A DNA stretch of 64,000 nt from Hoplostethus atlanticus. Its lineage: Eukaryota; Chordata; Actinopteri; Trachichthyiformes; Trachichthyidae. The notes beneath the pieces were generated by a model that was not told where the DNA came from, ran no database searches, and saw only the letters and a list, made by a program, of their open reading frames with translations. A program made the position numbers and the translations under genes. Below, one piece after another: positions 46,201-57,944 of this stretch. The stretch spans positions 4,030,501-4,094,500 of the forward strand of contig JAXDDX010000018.1 in assembly GCA_034670405.1 (NCBI GenBank), written 5' to 3'. Numbering within the stretch: position 1 is the first letter of the stretch; every line of letters begins with the position of its first letter.

Positions 46201-49200
46201 ATAATGATTACATAATGTGTAGTGTGATTAAAAGCCTGACTTGGACCTCCAGGAATATTATCTTGGGGATTGCACAGTAACCTCCAGCCCGCCAGGCTCT
46301 CTCCCCCTCTTTTCATCCCTCCACTGCTTAACAAGATGGAGACAGCGTGATCTGCCTTCAGCTGACAGGCCTTAGAGACCATTGTTGCTAAGCAACTGAA
46401 TGCTAAATTTCGAAACCCAGACGATTCTGTCTTTCAAGCATTAAAAGTGCAAAGGGAAGGACTAAAAATAGACCGGTGGGGTGAAGGCAAACGAATCCAA
46501 CCGATGTAAATGAAGTGAGCGGCGCATACTCCATGCCATGTTGTTTATTTTGGAAAACAACAGTCAGCTGAGATTTATTTCATATTTTGCCATAGGCATA
46601 TTTTCATGTTTTATTGGGAGAGCATTGAGAAAGGAAAAAAAAAAAAGCTGGCAGATATTCTATTTCTTTTCAAACGGTCCTGGACTTTTATCAGGGCAGT
46701 AACATTATGGATGTCAAATAAAGCAAACAGCAATTAATGAAGCCATGATTGATGGGAGTAGCCGTCTGACGTTTTGGAATAGTGAAGCACAATATTGTTG
46801 GCTCTCGCTCTTCTTGTTCACAATTGTGACTTGACATTTGAAGGACAGAGGATAGAGGTTAGAGCTCTGTTCATTTACAGTGCAGACCGCCGTGTGAGCT
46901 TCATCTTAAAACAGAGTTGAGCTTCCTTTTAAAGAGAGAGTCATTTCCTCACCCGGCGAGCTGATGTGGAGATTTTGCCGTATGGTGTTGTACGATAAAG
47001 CTGCCACTCCACCGGAGGTCTGCATCCGTCCAGTGGCGTTACAGCAGCATATCATGATGTGTGGTGTTTTTCTTATTGACAGGGGGTCGCTCCCTGTGAA
47101 GGCGATTGGTTGCGGCTTTAAGCCCCGCTACCGTTTCATCGGTGATGTATTGAATCTACCTCAAAGGAAAGTGAATCAAAAGAGCAAATGCATAATTGAA
47201 TTTACATTACACACCTGGATGAAATATTTATTTTTGGATTCCTCATGAAAAATGCAGCGTTGTTGCCGTGGTCCGTGTGTGTGTGCTCGATGTAACAACC
47301 GTGTTTTTGTGGGTGCATGATACGACTCCGTGTTCCAATCCATACCGTAGCTTGACTCCAAGACGCCCTACTGGCTTAGTGATCAATAACATTACTCTCT
47401 GCTCTCCAGCCTGTCATTCTGAGGTCCCCTGCAGCAGAGGGACTCAAATACATCATCAGCGGATGGATTTCACGCCTTGTAAAGAATTTACTCGGCATGT
47501 CACGTATTATTATTGAAGATATGTGAATCTGTCACAAAGCTCTGGCATTTGTTCTAGAGATTTATAACACACAGGGAACATAACAAGGTGACATGAAATG
47601 AAATAAGACAAAATGAAAATAAAGCAGCAGTGTACTGTTTTCTAGAGCTCATGTCAACACGCCAACACTTACCCCAAGACTCAAATAATTCTTCTGAACA
47701 GTCAAATATGTCAGTTATATCATAGTGGACAACACTCACCTTGAGGTAGAAGTTAATAAATTGATATAATGGTATAATGGTATTGATATACGTGTATCAA
47801 GGCTGGAAACAGGTACGTCATTTACACCTTCACACATGATGCAGAGGCCTCGTCTAACATGGAGACATGTCAAGACAAGTCCCATGTCTTTCTTGCTTTC
47901 ATTTGATGATGAAGTTAATACGTTGTTGTTCAACATCAGTTTTCCGTCACTGAGACATCTTCATGATTCGTCACTGCATTAAGTTTCAGGTGCATCTGAT
48001 CATGTACCTTAAAAACCCTTTGCTCAATTATCCTTTAACTCAGCCTGTGAATGAGTCCTTCCCCATCTCCTCGACACACGCTGAGCTATGACGCTGCTGT
48101 AATTCAATGTGTAACCTCACAGCAGTCTTACATAATAACCCATATGTACGGAAACCAGATTTCAAGATGAATTCAACTTTGAGCATGAAGCAGATATCAA
48201 CATCAGAGTCTCAAGGACAAAATTCTCACCATCTTTTGAAGCTTTGCAGTTGTGTCTGAATCTAGCGACCATGGAGGAGCCATCTTGGGCCTGAAAAAGA
48301 CAGATGTCTGGAAAGAAAACCAAATCATGGATGTAGAGCCATATGATGATGGTGTGATAAGTAGATTTCTTCACCACTTTAGGTCTCTGTGATTCAGCTA
48401 TCTTGTCCTTAGCCCCAGACCCTTTAGCTTTAGCTGCTCCAAAGAACTGTGAGTTGTGTCTTGAGAGGAATCAGCTCAGGCAAACAAAAAAACAGTTGGT
48501 TTTTGGGACCAGCTGCTCTAACACCTTGCCAGAGCCGTCTTCAAGAACTTACTGTCAAATTTGACATCGTCAATTTTCCGTTTCAATTCACGAATCTTAA
48601 AACCGTAAGACAACAAAACATCAGAAGTTGTTTGTGTTGTTGTGGTGGGCAGATAGTGAGGATGCCTGGGGGCTGTTCCACAAAGCAGGCTTAGAAAAGC
48701 GGCGATTAACCTCGCAAGCCTGGTTTGAATTAACCTAACAAATCAATCGGGGCTAAAGCGGTTCCACGAAGCCCAAGTCAAGCTACCGTGATCGGGCTAA
48801 ACCGAGCCAGGCTCAAGCAATCCAGATAATTGCGCGTGCACATTTATACACAGTTTATTTAATCAGCCCGAGAGGTCGATCATGGATCTGATCGATTCAT
48901 CATGGCAAAAAATGACGGTAAAGACAGAGCCGCAATGTTCAGGCCACTGAACAGCGACTTTTAGTGGAGGTCTATGGAGAATTCAGCCATATTACAATGA
49001 AAAGGGAAATACGATTGCCATAAATAAAGGGAGAGAGAAAGATTGGCAACGAATTGCTGCTAGATTGAATGCGTCAGTAATTGTTGAATTAAAAACGAAC
49101 AAATTGTATAGACCTTATTAAATATCATGTGTTCCAACAATATTAAAGAACTGAAAAGCTGTGCTAAAAATATTATAAATGAAACCATGCCATATATGAA

Positions 49201-50969
49201 ACCTCAAGACTGTAAATGTACTATCTATCGCCATAAATGATGTAGTAAAGGCTGTACGTAAGGCTTCATCTTACTACATTACAATCATCGTACAGTACTA
49301 GACCCTATATGGGGATCGAACTCACAACCTTAAGACTGAGAGTCTCATGCTCTACTGACTGAGCTGTTCGGGCTGGTTCTTACTTCTATTATATTTTTAT
49401 GAAATCGGTTGTTTCCATCCTGGAAAGTGATCGGTTGAAAGCGCGTTCTACAGTGACTGTAAATCCCATACAGAAACAGTGAATGCGTCTCCTAGCAACC
49501 GTGGAAACATCTTGACATATATTCAAGGTACTTTATTATTTCAATGAATTTGTTAAATAAAAATAATTTAGAAAATAAAATAATATTGTGTCATCAAATA
49601 ATTATTTCTGTAAGTTGTAACCGTTTTCTAAAAGCAATACGGCACTTGAGGTCTCGCTGGACACTCATGGTTAAATGGGGTTGCCTAGCAACGCTCTGAA
49701 CCGTGACTGTATCCCCGATACAGCCTACATCATTTTATATTTTGTATTTTCTCTTAACGTTACACTTTATGTCTGATAGTGTAGGGTCTAGGGTAATAGT
49801 GTTGAACATTAGGATGGTGGAACCTTGTTTGAAAATCATTGCGTTTCAGTCGGATCAGTGTTACGGGAGTACCGATTCAGCTTCAACTGTGGTTTAGCCT
49901 GATATCTAGCCTGCCCCGAGGCAGGCTAGTTTCGAAGCATAAGTTGCCACAGCAACTTAGCTTGAACTATGCTGAGCTTGCTTTGTGGAACCGAATAAAC
50001 CTGAAAATGAGCCAGACTAAGCGAAATAAGCCTGGATAAGTGGTAAGCTCGCTTTGTGGAACACCTCTCTGGTCATATGTTTTCATGGAAAATGAGGAAT
50101 TTGAACTTGCCACCTAATATAAAAATGACAGATGGACTGACATAACATATATTTTACTTGCTAGGTACTGTAAATAAAGCATGCATGTCAATACTGTGAG
50201 TGGGCTGGGTGTTCGCAATCTCATTGGTGAGCCATTAACTGCTAGTCAATACAAGGTCCAAGCCATATAAAGCGAGAAGGTTTCTAAAGAACAAGCTGAC
50301 ATGACAACACCACAACAACCAGCTGTATCAGTGGTGAAATGATCACTTCCAAAATGGCAATTGATACTGTTGAGACGGCCGAGTCTCAGTAGTATTTGTC
50401 TTTGTTACCAAGAGCTGTGGACCTCCAGCATGGCTGCCAGGGTGTGCATATCCTTTCATCCCTCTGTATATAGAATAGTGGACATAGATGTTTGCCAACA
50501 AAGGATGTTTTTCATAGGACAACACCAGATTGCCCAATGAGCACGTGGTTCCTCATTTTACCAATACGTGATCGTGTAGAAATGAAAGACAAATCTGTGA
50601 ATTGCTGTGAAGACCATGACAGATGTGACACGGTATTGGAAGTCTAGGAGCAGTTTGTGATGCAGAGACCGAGCAAAGAAAGATGTGATGTGATGTGAGC
50701 GGTGGGTATAGGGAGCTGGTAATGCCAGAATAGCAATACATGAACACTGCAGCCCCACGCCCCCCCAAGCCCACAGGGGGTGGAGTCTCTAGCAGCCAGG
50801 CTGGTCCTCTGATTAGTGAACTAGTGACTTCATCAGCGCTGACGCCACATCTGGCACAAGCGGCTGATTTGGGAAGCCAATTGTAGATAAGTGGTCATCT
50901 TAAAACCAGGCTTTCAGTTGGTGGTCTTGGGTTGTGAAACCCCGGTACAAACTGTCCAGCAGCCTCCAG

Positions 50970-51040
<71 letters not shown>

Positions 51041-51056
51041 TATCTCTCTCTCTCTT

Positions 51057-51089
<33 letters not shown>

Positions 51090-54000
51090 AGCTGTCTGTC
51101 TTCCTCCCCTCTCCCTCGCTCTCCCAGCCCTCTCCTGAGGGTTTACAAGGAAAAATAAATATTTTTAGACATTACGGTCCAGAGCTGCTGTCACTTCTCT
51201 TTTTTTCATTTTTCACAAACCAAAACCATGGGAAACACATATTCACCTCCCCCTTTCTCACTGTTCACGCAATTGCCATTGGCTTCCTACTGCCACCCAT
51301 CAAAAAAAAAAAAAGCGCTGCCCCCAGGGAGAGGGTCTCCATGGCAACTGCCTTCACCAGAGCAAGTCCTCAAAGCGCTCATCTGAGCTACATGTTGCAG
51401 CGCTGCATTTCCATGGACAGCTTAACCTGAGACTTTTGTTTTGGGGCCGAACGTCCACGAGACCCGGCGAAGGCTAAAAGACCTGTTAGACAGGATGTTC
51501 CATGTAGGGAGCACGGGACATAGAGGAAGAAATAAAACCACAGAAAGAACACAGATGTCCAATCGCTGGTCTGTCTGACAGGCTGTTGGAGAGGATGCAT
51601 GCAGTGCTCGTTTCAGATTCAGACCGCCGCTTTCTTAGGATAAGAGGACGGAAAGTTTACATGCTAAAGCCTTGATGATTTAGTAGACGGGGTCTGCCCT
51701 ACAATAACAGCTGGCACGAAAAGAAAAATAGGATTATCCCTCTAGGAGAGCAGACAACATGACAAGAGAGATGGACGCCCCCCCTACCAACCCCCAGAAA
51801 GTCCCTGGGACTCTGGGCCTCGATAGTGGGAAGACACACAACATGCACTTTATGACATCTCAAACATGCCGGCAGATCGGCAGGCAGTTACACACTCTGG
51901 CACACACACAAATATGTAAACATCAGTGCACAAACATTGACATTTTCCAGCAGAACATGCAGCAGTACACCCTGTTACCTCGGGACCATATGGCCTCCGA
52001 CTTTCCTCTCTCTTTGCCTGCAGTGTCAAGGATCAAAATCTAATACACCAGACCACAAGGCGTTCTCTTAATCCATGCAGTCTGGTGTTCAGTTACTATG
52101 TAGCCCTGGTGCAGTGTGTATCATGACGCGGGCGGTGTGCTTATTGTGTGGTTGTTTATCCCAGTGTTGTCTCGCACAGCAGAAGAGCTATTAATAGCTT
52201 TAGTCTCACCAGTAGTTTAAATTCATTCTGCCCTGCGTGGAGTTGTAAATTGGAGCTACACTGCACTCTCTAGGCTTTCTTTTGCCATGCCAGGGGAACA
52301 GAGGGAGGCTAAGCTTTCATTAACACTTTTTTTTTTTTTTTTTTACACCCGAGGAAGGACAGGAAGCAGCTGCCTCATCCACTTCCAGCTCACTTCCTGC
52401 CTCCCTACTCAGTGCTTGGTCTAGACATGTGTCTAGATGACTTGGCTTGTAACTATTATTAAACTGTACCATGTTAAAATGGTTCTTACAATGGTGTCTG
52501 AAATGTATTAGAATTGGATGCACATATTATCCCCTTTAGGATAACATCACAACAGTATAATCATGGCTCCTGTCCTAATATCTTTGTATTTATTCTGACA
52601 TGTTTGGCTGTAATGAATAGAGTATATAGAAGGGATAGTAATACTTTCACATCAGATCAGTCAAAGCACAGAGAAGTAAAATAAATAAAAAAACTGTGTG
52701 ATGATAAGCAAGTTACACTTTCAGAAGGCATTAAGTTAATTCATTCATTTTCCATACCTGCTTGTTCCTATTCAGGGCTGGAGCCTATCCCAGCATGCAT
52801 TTGGAGGAAGGCAGGGCAACACCCTGGACAGGTCGCCAGTCTATCACACTGTCCGAACACACAGACAAACACACTCACATTCACACCTGTGGGCAATTGG
52901 GAGTCTCCAAGCCACCTGACTTGTGTGTCTTTAGACTGTGGGAGGAAACCCACATGAACACGGGAGAGCACAGGAAGGACCAGGGCCCAGAAGGAAGTCA
53001 ATTGTCAAACTTATCTCCCTCATTAATTATAAATGTAAGGGAAAGGTGTGGGCAAATGACAAATCATTTGCTAGTCATGAAACTTTTATGGTTTGGACTT
53101 AGACAGTCATCTCAGAAACTGTTTGCACCCTTCAATTTGTTTTTGTCAATAAATTGATGTCAAACTGCCTTCAGGGGGGCTTTTTTGTGTGCATTCTCTA
53201 CGTTGTACCTTTAGATTGGTAAATGAATTAGAAAAAGCCCCCACACACACCTTCTGTTTACCGTGTGTGTACATCTCTTTCCCTTCCCAGCCATCCATGA
53301 GTTTCCAGCTGACATCTTTACCAAGGAGCAGAGGAAGAAGGGAGCTGTGTTGCTACATGTACTCTGTGTGAGTATTTCACTGTTCTTTGTTCATTTATGT
53401 GACTCATAATAAATCATAATGGAGACACTGTAGATAATCAAACTCATAACATAACCTCTCTTTACAATAAGAAGAAGACAGGATGTATCTGTCTCTCCAC
53501 TCTCTTATCTGTACTGTGTCTTCCAGGCTGTCTATATGTTCTACGCTCTGGCCATCGTCTGTGATGACTACTTTGTCCCTTCCCTTGAGAAAATATCTGA
53601 GGTGAGGAAAAAAGTTATAAAACGTATATACATATATGTAACGTTATAGACGTTATGGTGACTCATTATTGTCTCCGTCTCTCAGAACCTGCAGCTCAGT
53701 GAAGACGTGGCAGGGGCAACATTCATGGCAGCTGGTAGCTCTGCTCCAGAGCTCTTCACCTCTCTCATCGGTTAGTAGCTCAGCCAATCTGGACCTCTTT
53801 AATGTGACGATAGCAATCGTGTCAATCTTGGGAGAGCTGTCATTTCAAACTTTGTTTTCATTGGTTCTCAACACTGAACTAGGAAAATAATTCCTAGTTA
53901 TCCTCTCAGCCATGCAGCGCCAAAACCACCCAGGAGATGTCAGCAGATTTTCTCAGGGATTATTTACCATTCTGACTTGTACATGGAAGAAAAGCAACTT

Positions 54001-57000
54001 AAAGTAACTCAAAATACACTCGTGGTTTTCATCAGTGTTTTACAGTCCATCACCAAAGGAAAAAAACTGTTCCCAGCCTCAAAGTACATCTAAAACCAAT
54101 GTTTTGCCTGACATATACTGTCAGGCCTTTTTTCAAAAGCTCAGTCCCTCAATTTGAAAGTGAAGAAATGTCTTCAATCCGTTTAACTGCAAGTCAAGTC
54201 ATTTCCTGTCCACAGGAGCGGACAGGAAATGACACACTGCAGGGATCTAGTCTCGACCTAAACAAAGCCAAATCCTGCAATTCCAGGCATATAACTTTTT
54301 CTGAACACATTTTGTTGCTGTTCTGACTTCCTCGCCTTCCCCCCTCCCTCAGGTGTCTTCATCACTAAAGGAGACGTTGGAGTTGGTACCATTGTGGGCT
54401 CTGCTGTCTTCAACATCCTGGTCATCATAGGCCTGAGTGGGATCTTTGCAGGGCAGGTAGAAACGCTCAAGACCTTCACCAACATCTGAGTACTTGCTGA
54501 ATGAGCCTGATATTGAAGGGCTTTGACAGTGTTTCCAATGCCTCTAGTCACGATGCTGTAACTGTTCTCTCCTCTGCAGACGGTGATTCTGACTTGGTGG
54601 TCCCTGTTCAGAGACTCCTCCTACTACATTCTCTCTGTGCTGACTCTCATCCTGGTGAGATGTGCTTTGCCTCAGAGTAATTTAATGAAATAGATCTAGT
54701 GCTCTCCATTGATTGTGACGCTGTTTCATCTCTCTTCCCAGGTCATCTATGATGCCAGAGTTGTCTGGTGAGTCTAGATACAATGAAGCATATGCCTATT
54801 TGTGTCCGAAAGCCTTAAATTAATATTGCCATAGGAATAGCATTTTTCCCGGGTTGCTGTTGAAGTGAGAAAGATGTACGGTTCATAGTTTACACTAGTT
54901 GTTAGTATTTCAGATTGGATAAATCATATTAGACTTCTCTCACCTTTTTTACTCACATTTATAGAAATGAGTCCTCTGGTGTCTTTTTCATTTAAAATGT
55001 TCATTTGTTTGGAAGTGCACATTGTCAGCGGCAGGGACCTCTTGATGATAGTCTGAGGTGTCGCCACACAGGTGATGAATCATCATCTGTAACCAAGAAA
55101 TAGTCATGTACGTGCTCGGAAAATTTCAAAAAAGAGAGGTAGGAAGGATTTTTAGAGCAAGTGCAGTGGAGTAAGTAGAGGAGCAGGGATATGATTCAGT
55201 GTGATGGATGGCGGCATCAGTGCATCACAAAACGCTGGTTTAATTCTGCATTGAATTCTCTTACTGGACAACGATGACTACAAAAGGTGGTTGTGCTATA
55301 TGAGTAAGATCATTAGTAGTAAGATGCATTATCGACATTTATTATGATTATGATGATATGATTATGATTATTATAGGTCTAAACCTATTTGGACGCAACA
55401 ATCAAAGGCACCACTACAGTTATCACTAAAGCCAGACTATTTGTCGAGTCTTGACTGACTAGGTAGGTATTGATGAAATTTGTGCCAGTGTATTGCTAGT
55501 TAGGCGCAAATGGTGCATTGTCTGGCCCAAGGACTGATGCATTAGACAGCAGAACAACATTTATTTCAATGTCAGAAACAGGACAGAGGTTCAGCAGTGA
55601 GCTCAGTCGCTCTACTCAAACTATCTTGTCTGGAACAGCCACAGTGAGAGTTGTGGCAACGTAAGATCCGTCTAATCCAGGTTTACTGTTTGTGTTTGCA
55701 GGTGGGAATCGCTGCTCCTCATGTCCATGTATGGAGTCTACATTATAATCATGAAGTGAGTATGCCAAACCCTCTGTCCTTTAAATCGTCATACCTCCAC
55801 ATTTGGAGCCCTGTGTATTGCCTGTGCAGATAGAAGTGAAGAACTGGTGCTGTTTGGTTGCAGGTTCAACTCCCAAATCCTGGGGTTGGTGATGCGTCGG
55901 GTCAGGGGTCCTGGGCAGTGCTGCCATGGCTCAGAAGGCCGCAGGGATGAGAAGATGGGAGAGGAGGCCTCAGCTTGCAACACCTCCATGGTGCTTCTCA
56001 GTAAAGGTCGAGTCTGAAATCTTTCCTGTTGCCATTGATCACTGTGTCAGTCTGGTACGGTCAACGGCCTCATTTAGGAGGCTTTTTAAGTTACGTTGAG
56101 TTTTCATATCTTCTTTGCAGCTTTGTATCTTTTCAGTGCTGACAGGGATCTCCAAACCCTTGATCTATTTGACTAGTATTGTCTGTTACCTATTTAATGT
56201 CCAACACCCTTTTCCTGTGCAGGCCAAGCCCATGGTCAGGAGGCTCCCCCAGTCATGATGGTGGATGAGCTCCTCATCCTCAACCCCCACAAACTGTCCT
56301 TCTCTGAGGCTGGCCTGCGCATTATGATCACCTCTCACTTCTCCCCCCGCACCAGGCTCTCTATGGCAGGACGCATGGTCATCAGCGAGGTATTTGACAC
56401 AGAGCCATCAGACACGAAAGACAGGGAATTGTTTGGGTCAGTGCACCAAACAGACAATAAGAAAAAAAATCTTCAAATCTATCCATCTCCACTCACAGAG
56501 ACAGAGGTTGATCAGGAGTCCCAAGAGCCAGCTGGACGGTGAGATCAGCCCAGGGTCAAGAGTGGGATCCACCAACAACACTCTGAAGAGGGCAGGCTCT
56601 TCCAGTCTAGAGAACGGTGGCGGCGTGGAGAGGCAGAGTCCCGACGGGAGACCCGGGATAGGGGACCGAGAGCCAGGAGAGAAACCAGGGGCTTGCCAGC
56701 CAGAGGAGCAGGAGGAGGACGAAGATGGAGGTCTCAGTCCTTTGCGCATACCAGGTGAGGATGTCCCTGTGCTGCTTCCTGTACATCAGAGCGTTCAGTA
56801 TGGATCGAGCACCTCACCATGTGCTCTCGTGTTCCTCAGGTGGTTGCTGTGCGCGGGTCATGTGGGTGATCTCCTGGCCCCTGGGCCTCCTGCTCTACTG
56901 CACTGTGCCTAACTGTGTTCTGCCACGCTGGCACCGCTGGTTCATGGTCACCTTTGTCGCTTCCACGCTGTGGATCGCCATCTTCTCCTACCTCATGGTG

Positions 57001-57911
57001 TGGATGGTAAGGAGGCAGGGCCCCGCTGCACACGGAAATGCCGTGTTGGATGAGCTGGACAGAATCAGGCCAAGTTGTAAATTAATTTTGTTCAAGAAAA
57101 TGCTCACTTCTAGTTAGTCGGTGCTCTATTACAAAGCCTTGACAACTACAGTCCCATATCATTGTCTACTATGGAGTCCACCTCTGGACAGATTGCTGAA
57201 GAGTTGTTGAGCACCTTACAGTAGAGCCTTGTTCATCTGAACGTGTCGAAGAGGTTGTTTGGGGGAGTAAAATGTTCAAAACGTGGAAATGTACAAATTT
57301 TTTTGGACCAAAGGTAAAATATTAACAGTACAAGCACATAAAGAAAGAAATTCCAACAATATCCACAATCGCTCCAACATAATTTTGTATTTCTACCTTT
57401 TTTTTTTCTCGTAATGCTGATTTGATAGATTGCTTGTCTGCCAGTCTGCCGAGTGGACAGACTTGATTCTAGTGTGTTTCAATGTTTCCTCCAGGTCACC
57501 ATCATCAGCTACACACTAGGCATCCCAGACTACATCATGGGCATAACATTCCTGGCGGCGGGTACCAGCGTGCCAGACTGCATGGCGAGTCTCATTGTAG
57601 CTCGACAAGGTAACAAGCGGGGACCTCCTTTATTCTGAACCTCTTGACTCCAAACCCTTTTTTACCCGTTCTCTCCCCGTACGACGTGAGTGGTACCTTC
57701 ATAGTTTAGTGTTTCTCTGTCTCTTTTCAGGCATGGGGGACATGGCGGTGTCTAACTCCATAGGCAGTAATATCTTTGACATCCTGCTGGGTTTGGGTTT
57801 CCCCTGGGCTTTACGTACCCTAGTAGTGGACCACGGATCATCAGTAGGCACACACACTTTCTCACACTTTCCCTTTCCCCCTTCTTTCTATGACTGTCTT
57901 GGTTTATGCAG

Positions 57912-57944
<33 letters not shown>

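Noticed and set aside
50891..51158. Ser/Leu-repeat frames
   Set aside because: Translation of a CT microsatellite.
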